Shown: in pieces, positions 54,012 through 63,163 of the stretch
Layout of the letters: each line of letters begins with the position of its first letter
Numbering within the stretch: position 1 is the first letter of the stretch
Assembly: GCF_026191725.2 (NCBI RefSeq)
Contig: NZ_CP120863.1
Location: 1,406,001 to 1,470,000, forward strand
From: Roseibium porphyridii
GTDB lineage: Bacteria > Pseudomonadota > Alphaproteobacteria > Rhizobiales > Stappiaceae
Length of the DNA stretch: 64,000 bases
Direction: 5' to 3'
Translations under genes and position numbers: made by a program
Notes under the pieces: model-generated
The model's input: only the letters and a program-made list of their open reading frames with translations
Databases searched by the model: none
Told to the model about the DNA's origin: nothing

Positions 54012-54847
54012 GCAGCAAAGCCTATGATCCGGAAAAAGACGGCGCCAGGATGGGATTTTCAGACGCCATGTCCTATGGCGACTATCTGCATATCGACACG
54101 CTCCTGTCGCAGCAGCATTGCCTCAGCAACGCCCATGACGAGATGCTGTTCATCGTTCAGCATCAGACGTCGGAACTCTGGATGAAGCTGATTATCCATG
54201 AACTGGCAGCTGCCCGCGAAGCCTTGAGAACAGGCAACACGGCGAAGATGTTCAAGATGCTGGCCCGGGTCAGCCGGATATTCGAACAGCTCAACAATCA
54301 GTGGGATGTGTTGCGCACCATGACACCGGCTGATTACACGCTGTTTCGCGAAACACTGGGTCCGTCATCGGGTTTCCAGTCCTACCAGTACCGCATGATC
54401 GAATATGTGCTCGGCAACCGAAATCCGAACATGTTGAAGCCCCATGCGCATTTGCCGGACATCCACAAGGAGCTGTCTGCAGAACTTGCCCGTCCGAGTT
54501 TTTATGATGAGGTTGTTCGCCTGCTTTTCCGAACACTGGATGGTCATGAGGACAATGCTCCAGCTCCACAGCTGGAAAAGCCGCATGAGGCACATCCCGA
54601 AATTCAGGCACGCTGGAAGCAGGTTTACGAGAACATTGAAACCTACTGGACGCTCTATGAACTGGGCGAAAAACTGGTCGATATGGAAGATTATTTCCGC
54701 CGTTGGCGCTTCAACCATGTCACGACCGTTGAGCGCGTCATCGGCTTTAAGCGTGGCACGGGCGGCACGTCCGGGGTTGCCTATTTGAGGCGGATGCTTG
54801 AAGTGGAACTCTTTCCCGAACTCTGGCATTTGAGAGGTGAGCTATGA
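54008..54847 (+). CDS. kynA: Tryptophan 2,3-dioxygenase
   Basis: The 279-residue heme enzyme has YGDYLHIDTLLSQQ, the substrate-loop motif HQTSELWMKLIIHEL, and the C-terminal RFNHVTTVERVIGFKRGTGGTSGVAYL with the heme-ligand His and GTGGTSG loop. It oxidises L-tryptophan to N-formylkynurenine, the first pathway step, although it is encoded late in the operon. Its start and stop both overlap neighbours, so ligase, kynA and kynU are co-translated. Confidence 0.95.
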   Translation: MSSKAYDPEKDGARMGFSDAMSYGDYLHIDTLLSQQHCLSNAHDEMLFIVQHQTSELWMKLIIHELAAAREALRTGNTAKMFKMLARVSRIFEQLNNQWDVLRTMTPADYTLFRETLGPSSGFQSYQYRMIEYVLGNRNPNMLKPHAHLPDIHKELSAELARPSFYDEVVRLLFRTLDGHEDNAPAPQLEKPHEAHPEIQARWKQVYENIETYWTLYELGEKLVDMEDYFRRWRFNHVTTVERVIGFKRGTGGTSGVAYLRRMLEVELFPELWHLRGEL

Positions 54848-56031
54848 GCCTGCCAAAGAAAGAGCTCTTCGATATTCCAGCCGATGTCATTTATCTGGAC
54901 GGCAACTCTCTCGGCCCCTTGCCGAAAGGGGCTTCAACACGCGCGGGTGAAGTGATCGAGAAAGAGTGGGGCAGGGAATTGATCCGGGCCTGGAATACGG
55001 CCGACTGGATTGCGTTGCCCAAACGCGTTGGCGACCGGATTGCCCGTTTGATTGGGGCTCCGGAAGGCTCTGTCGCGACCGGCGACACTTTGTCGATCAA
55101 GGTCTACCAGGCGTTGGCTGCCGCTTTCAAAATGCGTCCTGAGCGGCGTGTAATCCTTTCGGACCGGGGCAACTTTCCAACGGATCTCTATATGGCCCAG
55201 GGTCTGATGAGCACTGTCGACAAGGGCTATGAATTGCGCACCCCGGCTCCGGAAGACGTGATGGATCATATTTCTGAAGACGTCGCTGCTGTGATGCTGA
55301 CACATGTCGATTACCGCTCAGGCCGTCTTCATGACATGAAAGAGGTCACGGAAAGGGCTCATGCGGTAGGTGCCGTAATGATCTGGGATCTGGCGCATAG
55401 TGCAGGTGCGGTGCCACTGGATCTTTCCGGTTCCAAGGCGGAGTTTGCCGTTGGATGCACCTATAAATATCTCAACGGCGGGCCGGGTGCTCCGGCGTTT
55501 ATTTATGCTCGACCGGATCTGATCGAAAGCGTTGAACCAGCTCTGGCAGGCTGGATGGGACATGAAGCACCGTTTGCGATGGAACCGGACTACCGTCCGG
55601 CCATGTCCACGGAGCGGCTGCGTGTGGGGACGCCTCCGGTGGTTCAGCTCTCGATCCTCGATGCAGCACTCGACGCGTGGAATGACGTCGACATGAGCGA
55701 TATCCGCAAGGCGTCGCTGGACCTCTCGGAATGCTTCATTGCCGAAGTGGAGCGGCGTTGTCCGGTGCTCAAGCTTGCGTCTCCGCGCGAGGGTGAATTG
55801 CGCGGCAGTCAGGTGTCCTTTGCGTTTGAGCATGGGTATGCGGCGATGCAGGCCTTGATCGACAGGGGCGTGATCGGTGATTTTCGCGCACCTGACATCA
55901 TGCGGTTCGGCTTCACGCCGCTCTATCTCGACGAAGAAGATGTCATTGCTGCCGCGAAAATTCTTGAAAAGGTGATTGCCGGAGAGCTCTGGCGGGATCC
56001 GAAATACCAGACGAAATCACGTGTAACCTGA
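54844..56031 (+). CDS. kynU: Kynureninase
   Basis: The 395-residue PLP enzyme has YLDGNSLGPLPK near the start, Asp182 in IWDLAHSAGAVP and the Schiff-base Lys208 in CTYKYLNGGPGAPAF. GHEAPFAMEPDYRPA matches the family. It cleaves kynurenine to anthranilate and alanine, feeding the aminobenzoate-CoA ligase. The formamidase (KynB) that should sit between KynA and KynU is not in this window. The gene starts in an ATGA overlap with kynA and is followed by 145 bases before the RidA-like gene. Confidence 0.95.
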   Translation: MSLPKKELFDIPADVIYLDGNSLGPLPKGASTRAGEVIEKEWGRELIRAWNTADWIALPKRVGDRIARLIGAPEGSVATGDTLSIKVYQALAAAFKMRPERRVILSDRGNFPTDLYMAQGLMSTVDKGYELRTPAPEDVMDHISEDVAAVMLTHVDYRSGRLHDMKEVTERAHAVGAVMIWDLAHSAGAVPLDLSGSKAEFAVGCTYKYLNGGPGAPAFIYARPDLIESVEPALAGWMGHEAPFAMEPDYRPAMSTERLRVGTPPVVQLSILDAALDAWNDVDMSDIRKASLDLSECFIAEVERRCPVLKLASPREGELRGSQVSFAFEHGYAAMQALIDRGVIGDFRAPDIMRFGFTPLYLDEEDVIAAAKILEKVIAGELWRDPKYQTKSRVT

Positions 56032-56176
56032 TGACTGATGCAAAGCGATACATGCGGACCTGTGCGAAATCCAGCTGGCCGGGCGGATGCAACAAGAGCG
56101 CGCTTCAAGCTGGACGCGTTGCCAGAGGGCATGCACCTGAAGGCGAGCACAAGCAATGCATCATGGAGAGCTGCCA

Positions 56177-56575
56177 ATGAAACCCGAAGTCATTCATCCG
56201 GAAGGCTGGGCGAAAGCGCTCGGTTATGCGAACGGGATGCTGATGCCGGACGGAACGCTCCATATCGGCGGACAGATTGGCTGGGACAAGGACAAGCGCT
56301 TTGCTCCCGGTGGATTTTTGCCCCAGATGGAGCAGGCGCTCACCAACATCGCTGACATCGTCAAGGCAGCAGGCGGCGAGATCTCCGACATTGGACGCCT
56401 GACATGGTTCATCAAGGACAAGACTGAATATCTGGCAAAACAAAGAGAGGTTGGCGAGGTTTACCGTCGTGTGTTCGGCAAGCACTTTCCGGCCATGTCG
56501 ATGCTCGTCGTCAAAGACCTCATTGAAGACGAGGCTGTCATAGAAATCGAGGCGACTGCTTTTGTCAGGCGATGA
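56177..56575 (+). CDS. Atypical RidA-family protein of the tryptophan/anthranilate operon
   Basis: The 132-residue protein has the YjgF/RidA fold (LHIGGQIGWDKDKRF, FLPQMEQALTNIADIVKAAGG, IEIEATAFV). The archetypal PARS motif, whose Arg binds the imine substrate's carboxylate, reads PAMS, so Arg is replaced by Met. Subfamilies without that Arg do not act as general imine deaminases. GGAGAG precedes ATG 56177. Encoded behind kynU, it may deaminate the enamine formed from anthraniloyl-CoA by the monooxygenase/reductase; that is a hypothesis. Confidence 0.82.
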   Translation: MKPEVIHPEGWAKALGYANGMLMPDGTLHIGGQIGWDKDKRFAPGGFLPQMEQALTNIADIVKAAGGEISDIGRLTWFIKDKTEYLAKQREVGEVYRRVFGKHFPAMSMLVVKDLIEDEAVIEIEATAFVRR

Positions 56576-56847
56576 CCGAGGTTCGGTCCGCTGTTCGTTT
56601 TAATGAACGCAAGGCGCAGGACTGTCGAAGAAACACTTGGGCAACTTCACAAAGCCAAACTCCATGTGGCTGGTGCCAAAGCTTGATATTCGAGCGCTCA
56701 CCTGACGCATCCTTTAGGCTTCGTGATTTTACAAAATCGAACCGCCAAGATTGAATGAGAGCTTCGCTCGACCGGTTCTATGGACAACTGCCTCAAAGGG
56801 ACTAGATCTTCCTCTCGACCGGTCAAACAGGATTTGTTGGACAATCG

Positions 56848-57603
56848 ATGCGTCGGATCTTCATCTGGATTTCAGGCTTTCTGCTTTTTAATCTTGGTCT
56901 AGCCCTCTTTGTTGTTTTTTCGGGTGTGCAAACAACTTCCGCACATTGGAGCAGCGCGAGCAGGGCGCCGCTTGGCGTTGCGCCTGATCCGCTGTCGGAA
57001 CGGCAAGCCATCATTCAGGTTTATTCCGCCAGGGCTTTCAGCTGGCGCGGTTATTTCGGCGTTCATAGCTGGATCTCCATCAAGGATCGGGACGCGGCGC
57101 ACTTCACCACCTATGAGGTGACGGGTTGGAGAGTGCGTTATGGCGGGAAAGCCGTATCCTCCTCGAGCCGTGCCCCGGACAGTCGCTGGTTCGGATCAGC
57201 GCCGCGCCTGATCGCGGAACTTCATGGTGGAGAGGCCGAAGCTGCGATACCTCGGCTTCTGAAAACAATACGCGGCTACCAATTTGATGACCGCTATACC
57301 GTCTGGCCCGGTCCAAACTCAAACACGTTCATTGCTCATTTGGGCAGAGTGGTTCCGGAGTTGAGACTGGATTTGCCTCCGACGGCTGTCGGCAAGGATT
57401 TCCTGCAGAGCGGACTTTGGGACAAAGCTCCAAGCGGCACAGGATATCAACTGTCCGTCCTGGGCCTTTTTGGGCTTTTGGTCGCTTGGGAGGAGGGGAT
57501 TGAGTTAAATCTCTTTGGCCTGACTTACGGAATAGACGTCAAGGATTTCTCCTTGAAGCTTCCCATGGTCGGACGGGTCGAGTTTCCCTCGACGAGCACT
57601 TGA
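56848..57603 (+). CDS. DUF3750 family protein
   Basis: The 251-residue protein matches the DUF3750 family, whose function is unknown. One N-terminal hydrophobic helix (about 5-24, IWISGFLLFNLGLALFVVFSG) anchors or exports it. The domain has AFSWRGYFGVHSWISIKDRD, TVWPGPNSNTFIAHLGR and a C-terminal FGLLVAWEEGIELNLFGLTYGIDV. It is separated by 272 bases, with no evident gene, from the RidA-like gene and converges with the tetronate operon. It appears unlinked to either pathway. Confidence 0.8.
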   Translation: MRRIFIWISGFLLFNLGLALFVVFSGVQTTSAHWSSASRAPLGVAPDPLSERQAIIQVYSARAFSWRGYFGVHSWISIKDRDAAHFTTYEVTGWRVRYGGKAVSSSSRAPDSRWFGSAPRLIAELHGGEAEAAIPRLLKTIRGYQFDDRYTVWPGPNSNTFIAHLGRVVPELRLDLPPTAVGKDFLQSGLWDKAPSGTGYQLSVLGLFGLLVAWEEGIELNLFGLTYGIDVKDFSLKLPMVGRVEFPSTST

Positions 57604-57738
57604 TCTTTTGAAGCTGTCACGCAAACGGTGACAAAGAGGATACGTGGGACAGAACGGTCCTGGTGCGAGTATCGGCCAATACCGGACTTCCGCTTTCACT
57701 GCTGCGAATGAGAAAGTGGACCAAAGTGGCTTCGGTGC

Positions 57739-58497
57739 CTAACAAAGATGGCTATTCATCCAGTCGAGGCCCTCTTCTGTGGCACTCACCGGTTTGTATT
57801 CAGCACCGATTGGTTTCTTCCAGCCGAGGTCAGCAATCTTGGAAAATACGGTCGGATAGTGCAGCTCGCCGTGATCTGGTGCTCGGCGATCGGGAACCGA
57901 TGCAATCTGAATATGACCGACAATAGGCAAGAGGTCCTGCAGCCGGAAAAGTACGTCGCCTTCGTTGCGTGCGACATGATAGCAGTCGAACATGAGTTTC
58001 AGGTTCGGGGCGGCGAGCTTGGTGATGATGTCCCTTGCCTGCGTGGTGTTCTTCAAGAAGTATCCCGGTGCGTCATGCCGGTTTAACGGTTCGATCAGGA
58101 TGGTTCGGCTGGTTCGTGTCACCGCATAGTCAAGGTTCTTCAAAAAGGTGGCTTGCGCTTTGGGTCCGCTCGCTTTCCCGGCCATTACGTGGATCGCAGC
58201 GGTATCAGTGCGGTTCGCATAATCGATTGCTTCGTCAATTGCTGCCCGAGCTTCATCTTCCCTTTCAGGAAGCGCAGCAAGACCGTTTTCTCCTTTCGAG
58301 ACATCACCGCGCCTTGTATTCAGGCCGAGCATCTTGAACCCTGTTTCCTCAAGTGCCGCCTTTACATCGAGCACTGGTGTCTCATAAGGCCAATGGCATT
58401 CAACGGCATCGAAACCGTTCGCCCTGGCTGCCCGGATTGCCGCTGGCAGGGAGCGGTCGGCCCACAAGAAGCCGAGATTTGCCGAGAAGCTAGTCAC
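57739..58497 (-). CDS. otnI: 2-oxo-tetronate isomerase (hydroxypyruvate-isomerase family)
   Basis: The 252-residue TIM barrel has family motifs: FDAVECHWPYETP, RTILIEPLNRHDAPGYFL with metal-binding Glu, LMFDCYHVARNEGDV, and VGHIQIASVPDRRAPDHGELHY with the Arg that binds substrate carboxylate. In tetronate operons OtnI isomerises 2-oxo- to 3-oxo-tetronate. Hydroxypyruvate isomerase is the alternative, but the neighbours (OtnK, OtnC, LtnD) favour OtnI. It is the last gene of the operon and overlaps otnC by 4 bases. Confidence 0.88.
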   Translation of the reverse strand: MTSFSANLGFLWADRSLPAAIRAARANGFDAVECHWPYETPVLDVKAALEETGFKMLGLNTRRGDVSKGENGLAALPEREDEARAAIDEAIDYANRTDTAAIHVMAGKASGPKAQATFLKNLDYAVTRTSRTILIEPLNRHDAPGYFLKNTTQARDIITKLAAPNLKLMFDCYHVARNEGDVLFRLQDLLPIVGHIQIASVPDRRAPDHGELHYPTVFSKIADLGWKKPIGAEYKPVSATEEGLDWMNSHLC

Positions 58498-59141
58498 TCA
58501 TCCCACTCCACATCGAACTTGGAAACGACTGCATGAATTTGTTCCTTGTTGAGGGGGATTGGCTGTTCTCCACGCAGTAGTAGTGTCAGCCTCGCGGTTG
58601 CTTCAAGCTCCTCTATTGCATTGCATGCAGCTTCCACGTCTTTTGCCGCAACGACTGGACCGTGATTGGCCAACATGACTGCGCTGCGTTTGCCTGCCAG
58701 TCCCCGGACAGCCTCGCCCATCGCGGGATCACCCGGTACGAAAACCGGCAGCAGCTTTACCCTGCCGAGTTGCATGATGGCGTATGGCGTCAGCGGTGGC
58801 AGAAAGTTTTCCGGATCAACATCGGGCAACATGGAAAGGGCAACGGAGTGACAGGAATGCAGGTGCACTACGGCGCCTGCAGTCGAGCGCGTGTCGTAGA
58901 ACGCCGTGTGTAGTGGCATTTCCTTGGTTGGACGATCACCTTCAATGTGCTTTCCCTTGTCATTGAATTTGCTCAGTCGAGCCGGATCGAGACGACCGAA
59001 ACTTGTTCCGGTCGGGGACACCAGGAGACCACCATCCTCGGTCCGTGCGGAAATATTGCCGGTGGACCCGTGGGTCAGGCCGAGCTCGAAAAGAGAGCGG
59101 GCGAGAAGGCACATCTGTTCCCTTAAGGCTGCCTCACTCAT
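58494..59141 (-). CDS. otnC: 3-oxo-tetronate 4-phosphate decarboxylase (class II aldolase/adducin family)
   Basis: The 215-residue protein has LTHGSTGNISART, SPTGTSFGRLDPARLS, the zinc-binding VHLHSCHSVALSM, and ANHGPVVAAKDVEAA with the third zinc His. It decarboxylates 3-oxo-tetronate 4-phosphate to dihydroxyacetone phosphate, joining threonate or erythronate to glycolysis. It overlaps otnK upstream and otnI downstream by 4 bases each. Confidence 0.9.
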   Translation of the reverse strand: MSEAALREQMCLLARSLFELGLTHGSTGNISARTEDGGLLVSPTGTSFGRLDPARLSKFNDKGKHIEGDRPTKEMPLHTAFYDTRSTAGAVVHLHSCHSVALSMLPDVDPENFLPPLTPYAIMQLGRVKLLPVFVPGDPAMGEAVRGLAGKRSAVMLANHGPVVAAKDVEAACNAIEELEATARLTLLLRGEQPIPLNKEQIHAVVSKFDVEWDE

Positions 59142-60370
59142 CCTTTGAGCATCCGGTCCGCTTTTTCAAAAAAGTCCTCAGCGCCGAAATTGCCGGACTT
59201 CAGCGCGACCACCAGGTCAGGCCCCGCCCTTAGCGCCGGGATGCCAGGATCGATTTCAGGGCCGATTTCCAGTGTTTCCAATCCGAGGCCTTCCACAATT
59301 GCACCTGAAGTCTCTCCGCCCGCTGTGATGATCCGCGTTGCACCGCCTGCACGCGCGACCTTTGCAACGTCGGAAAAAAAGGTTTCCAACGCAGCTGCCG
59401 AACGTTCTCGACCGTAGGTGGCCTGGATATCGGCAACAATGTCGGGATCTGCCGAACTGAAAGCCATCGGAATGCCTTCACTGCCAAGCAGCCAGTCAGC
59501 CGTCTCTTCGGCGGTCAAGTGTCCTTCGATTACCTCTGCCGCGTTGACCTCCCGCGATGGATGTTGCGCGATATGTGCCTTCACTTGCCGGCGTGTGGCC
59601 AGTGAACAGGAACCGGAAAGAACAATGGATTTTCCTGGCTGAGGAGTCCACGGAACCAGCGAGGGCGTGTAGCCGAAGTTTGCTGGCAGCCCAAGTGCGA
59701 CCCCGGAGCCTCCGGTGACAAGTCGCAAGTCCTTTGCCGTTTTGCCTATTTCAACGAGGTCCTCGTCCCGGATGGCATCGATCACGATCAACCGCTTGCC
59801 TGAATGGTGCTCACTTTCAATACATTGGCGTATGGCATCAGTGCCGCTTTGTACGTGCTGTGCGGCAACATGGCCGACAGCAAAACGCGATTGCCGTGTC
59901 AGCCAACGCCGGATGTCAGGATCTGTCATTGGTGTCAGGGGATGCGTCTGCATCCCAGATTCGCTCAAGAGCGTATCCTTGACGAACAGATGACCTTGGT
60001 AGACGGAACGTCCGGTTCCCGGAAACGCAGGACAGACAATCACTTTTTGTGCGTCGAGTGCTTCAGCAAGTGCATCCGCCACAGGACCGATATTGCCTTC
60101 CGGTGTCGAATCGAAGGTTGAGCAATATTTGAAGAAAAACTGCTCGCAGCCCTGCGACTTCAGCCAATCCAGAGCTTCAAGGGATTGCGCGACGGCATCG
60201 CCAGGATCGATCGATCGGCTTTTGAGCGCAACGACACCTGCGTCAACGGTCTCTGCAGCATCGGTCCGAGGTGTGCCTGAATACTGCGTCACCCGCATGC
60301 CCTGTTTCGCGAGCGTGTTGGCCAGATCGCTTGAGCCGGTGAAGTCGTCCCCTATGCATCCCAGCCGCAT
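59138..60370 (-). CDS. otnK: 3-oxo-tetronate kinase (DUF1537 family)
   Basis: The 410-residue four-carbon acid-sugar kinase has the N-terminal substrate motif GCIGDDFTGSSDLANTL with the acid-binding Asp residues, FFKYCSTFDSTPEGNIG, VSGSCS-type VLSGSCSLATRRQV and the ATP-binding end TAGGETSGAIVEGLG. The family (DUF1537) was shown to phosphorylate tetronate derivatives at the 4-position; the 3-oxo-tetronate branch fits here because OtnC and OtnI are adjacent. It begins one base into the dehydrogenase stop (TGATG). Confidence 0.92.
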   Translation of the reverse strand: MRLGCIGDDFTGSSDLANTLAKQGMRVTQYSGTPRTDAAETVDAGVVALKSRSIDPGDAVAQSLEALDWLKSQGCEQFFFKYCSTFDSTPEGNIGPVADALAEALDAQKVIVCPAFPGTGRSVYQGHLFVKDTLLSESGMQTHPLTPMTDPDIRRWLTRQSRFAVGHVAAQHVQSGTDAIRQCIESEHHSGKRLIVIDAIRDEDLVEIGKTAKDLRLVTGGSGVALGLPANFGYTPSLVPWTPQPGKSIVLSGSCSLATRRQVKAHIAQHPSREVNAAEVIEGHLTAEETADWLLGSEGIPMAFSSADPDIVADIQATYGRERSAAALETFFSDVAKVARAGGATRIITAGGETSGAIVEGLGLETLEIGPEIDPGIPALRAGPDLVVALKSGNFGAEDFFEKADRMLKG

Positions 60371-61272
60371 CAGCCTTCCCCCGGCAACTGCAAACCGGCA
60401 CTACGGGCATAGACTTTGGTTATGGCTGCGTCGTCTTCATGCCCCAGACCCATCTCAACTGCCTTGTTGTATTGACGTAGAGCTGCTTCCGTAATCGGCG
60501 CTTCAAGCCCTGAGCCCTTTGCTGCCTCCAGTACAATGCCAAGATCCTTGGGCCAGATGACGGTTTGGCTGTGTGGTGTGTAGTCGCCCGCAACCACGTG
60601 CGGAGCCCGATTTTCAAGCATCCAGCTTGTGCCGGCGCATCTGCTGATGACGTTGATGAATTTCTGCGGATCAATGCCTTGTGTCATGCCGAAGGTCAGG
60701 GCTTCGGCCATGGCTGCAATGTGCACACCTGCCAGGAGCTGGTTGACTGCTTTCATCGCTGATCCGGAGCCGGCTGTGTCTCCGAGTTTGAACACGGTTT
60801 CAGCTGTTGCCTCCAGCACCGGTTGGGCGGCGGCAAACGCTTCGTGTGTGCCGGCTGCCATTATGGAGAGCTTGCCTTCACCTGCCTTGACCGATCCGCC
60901 GGATACCGGCGCATCAAGATAATGAACACCGTGATCCTGGCAGCGTGTTTCCATGCTCCTTGCAAAATCGGGAGGCACTGTCGCGCAGGCGACAACCACG
61001 GCACCAGGCTTCAATTTCGGAACAATTCCCGTTTCACCAAACAGAATGGTCTCGGTTTGATCAGCATTCAGAACCACGGCGACGACCGCATCTAGTGACG
61101 CAGCGACAGCATCGACAGTCTCGGCTGCGCCACCTTCATTGCGTAAACTGTCCATGCGTTCAGTAACAATGTCGGAGCCGAAGACCTGATATCCCTGGCG
61201 AACACATGATCGGGCCATGCCAAAGCCCATGGACCCGAGGCCGACGACGGCGACTTTCACCGGCCGGGTCAT
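60370..61272 (-). CDS. ltnD: L-threonate dehydrogenase (beta-hydroxyacid dehydrogenase family)
   Basis: The 300-residue enzyme has the Rossmann motif VAVVGLGSMGFGMARS, the substrate-binding DAPVSGGSVKAGEGKLS and catalytic Lys in GSAMKAVNQLLAG. This is the 3-hydroxyisobutyrate dehydrogenase fold; its tetronate-operon members oxidise L-threonate at C2. Neighbours OtnK, OtnC and OtnI support that substrate over 3-hydroxyisobutyrate or D-glycerate. It overlaps the lactonase gene by 4 bases. Confidence 0.9.
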   Translation of the reverse strand: MTRPVKVAVVGLGSMGFGMARSCVRQGYQVFGSDIVTERMDSLRNEGGAAETVDAVAASLDAVVAVVLNADQTETILFGETGIVPKLKPGAVVVACATVPPDFARSMETRCQDHGVHYLDAPVSGGSVKAGEGKLSIMAAGTHEAFAAAQPVLEATAETVFKLGDTAGSGSAMKAVNQLLAGVHIAAMAEALTFGMTQGIDPQKFINVISRCAGTSWMLENRAPHVVAGDYTPHSQTVIWPKDLGIVLEAAKGSGLEAPITEAALRQYNKAVEMGLGHEDDAAITKVYARSAGLQLPGEG

Positions 61273-62222
61273 GAGGGCCTCCCAGTCTTTTCACGCACCA
61301 CTTGGGCGGCATCCCTGCGGCTGCTGCGGACCCGGTAAACCTTGTCGGAGGACGTGATAAACATTGTCATGCCGTCTCGTCCGCCGAAACAGATATTGGA
61401 TGTCTGCGCGGGCAGAACGATCTTGCCAATCAGAGCACCTTCGGGAGAAAGGCAATGAATGCCATCAAGAGCTGAAGTCCAGACGAAACCTTGATGATCA
61501 ACGCGAAACCCGTCAGGAATGCCAGGCGCAACCACGGCAAATACACGACTGTTGCTCAAGCTTGGCCCGTCGACGTCGAAGACCCTGATGTGATGAGGCA
61601 AATTGTAGTCGATCCCAGGAAAGCTCGCGCCACGAATAGCGCCAGAATCGGCGACATAGAGTTTTGTCTCATCGGGTGAAAAGGCCAAGCCGTTCGGTTT
61701 GTCGAAATCGGTTGCGACCACATGGATCGTTCCGTCGGTCGAAACGCAATATACGTGGCAACCGCCAAGCTCACTTTCGGCCGGGTATCCTTCGACATCC
61801 GAGTTTATGCCGTAGGGTGGGTCGGTGAACCAAACGGAGCCGTCCGAGCGAACGACGACATCATTTGGCGAATTCAGCCGGTTGCCTTCAAAACTATCGG
61901 CGATTGTCTCCACAGAGTTCAGATCGTAAGGGTCCTGCCGCCTGACAACCCGTCGCCCGCCATGTTCGCAGGACACCATGTTGCCTGCCAAGTCCAGCGT
62001 ATTACCGTTCGCAAATTCGCTGTTTGCAAGTGCGATCGAGAGGCCATTTTCTTCCGTCCATCGCAACATGCGTTTGCCCGGAATATCGTTGAAAAAGAGA
62101 CCGTCAGAAAGCCAGACGGGTCCTTCCGTCCAGGTGCAGCCCTCTGCGATCATTTCGGGTTCACTTGATGTGTCGACAAAACTTTCGAAACGCGCGTCGA
62201 CCGTGACATAGCCGGGCTTCAT
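61269..62222 (-). CDS. SMP-30/gluconolactonase-family lactonase
   Basis: The 317-residue six-bladed beta-propeller has the metal-binding Glu in CTWTEGPVWL, NSPNDVVVRSDGSVWFTDPPYG with Asn, and the catalytic Asp in LYVADSG. The frame is open far upstream through the permease, but the conserved propeller starts right after ATG 62222 (MKPGYVTVDARFES), which overlaps the permease stop by 4 bases. It probably hydrolyses a tetronolactone (threono- or erythronolactone) or another sugar lactone before the dehydrogenase step. Confidence 0.88.
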   Translation of the reverse strand: MKPGYVTVDARFESFVDTSSEPEMIAEGCTWTEGPVWLSDGLFFNDIPGKRMLRWTEENGLSIALANSEFANGNTLDLAGNMVSCEHGGRRVVRRQDPYDLNSVETIADSFEGNRLNSPNDVVVRSDGSVWFTDPPYGINSDVEGYPAESELGGCHVYCVSTDGTIHVVATDFDKPNGLAFSPDETKLYVADSGAIRGASFPGIDYNLPHHIRVFDVDGPSLSNSRVFAVVAPGIPDGFRVDHQGFVWTSALDGIHCLSPEGALIGKIVLPAQTSNICFGGRDGMTMFITSSDKVYRVRSSRRDAAQVVREKTGRPS

Positions 62223-63163
62223 GATCGTGCACCTTTTCTCATTGTCTGGAACAAAAGCATGGCAAGGATGATCACTCCGAAGACGATGCTCCGCCAGGCG
62301 TCTCCGATCTGCATCACGGAGAGTATCGATGTCAGCAACGTTATGAACAACGCGCCGCCGATTGTGCCGAAAAGTCCGCCGCGCCCGCCGAGAATAGATG
62401 TTCCGCCAATTACGACTGCAGCAATCGTCGGCAGAAGAAACGGATCTCCCATCGACTGGTATGCCTGGTTCGCATAGCCGGCGAGCAGGACACCGCCCAA
62501 TGCGGAACACATGCCAGCAAGCGCGAAGGCGGCGAAGACAACGCTTGGCGTTGAGACACCGGACAGGAAGGTCGCCTTTTCGTTGTAGCCGATTGAACGC
62601 AGGTATCGGCCAAACGGCGTTCTGGTCAGGAAGACAACGATTGCGAGGCTGACAGCCATCCAGGTGAGGAAGCTGACGGGCAGGCCGAGTACGTCGCCTG
62701 ATGCCAAGGAAACCATGAGTTGACTGGCTTCGCCTTTCGGATTGAAGCCGCCGGTATTGAGCACCGCAAGACCAAGCAAAATGGAATTGACAGCCAGCGT
62801 CCAGACCATCGAAGGAATGCGCAAGATGGCAACGCCAATGCCATTGATGACACCAATCAGCGCTCCGAAGGCAAGCGCGGCCGGTACTGCCAGTGCGGTC
62901 AGGACGGGATTGCCGGACCCAACCAGGGCCGTGGACAGAATTGCCGCGCCGGTCAGGACCCATGGTACTGAAAGATCGATATGCCCGAGCAAGATGACGA
63001 TCGTCGCACCAGTTGCGAGCAGACCGAGAAATGCAGCGATCTGAAGCTGCTGACTCAAATAGTCGAAGGTCAATATTTGCGGAAAGTACAAGCTTCCCGC
63101 CAAGATGAGCACCACGGTCCCGAAATAGGGCATCATGCTGTCAGGGGTGATTGTGCGGCTCAT
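62219..63163 (-). CDS. Ribose-type ABC transporter permease 2 (tetronate operon)
   Basis: The 314-residue membrane protein has about nine helices and the RbsC-family motifs LGHIDLSVPWVLTGAAIL, GALIGVINGIGVAILRIPSMVWTLAVNSI and GGTSILGGRGGLFGTIGGALFITLL. It differs from the adjacent permease, so the channel is probably a heterodimer. No ATPase or binding protein for it is within the window; they are expected past the right edge. It overlaps both neighbours by 4 bases. Confidence 0.9.
   Translation of the reverse strand: MSRTITPDSMMPYFGTVVLILAGSLYFPQILTFDYLSQQLQIAAFLGLLATGATIVILLGHIDLSVPWVLTGAAILSTALVGSGNPVLTALAVPAALAFGALIGVINGIGVAILRIPSMVWTLAVNSILLGLAVLNTGGFNPKGEASQLMVSLASGDVLGLPVSFLTWMAVSLAIVVFLTRTPFGRYLRSIGYNEKATFLSGVSTPSVVFAAFALAGMCSALGGVLLAGYANQAYQSMGDPFLLPTIAAVVIGGTSILGGRGGLFGTIGGALFITLLTSILSVMQIGDAWRSIVFGVIILAMLLFQTMRKGARS

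Noticed and set aside
56032..56176. Possible small gene or gene remnant between kynU and the RidA-like gene
   Set aside because: Frames are open but none has a ribosome-binding site or recognisable sequence.
57615..57633. TGTCAC...GTGACA hairpin after the DUF3750 gene
   Set aside because: The stem is only six bases, with no T-run on either strand, so I do not call it a terminator.
62223..62963. N-terminal extension of the SMP-30 lactonase reading frame
   Set aside because: The extension reads through the permease gene in another frame with Arg/Cys-rich junk sequence; the propeller domain starts right after ATG 62222 in an ATGA overlap.
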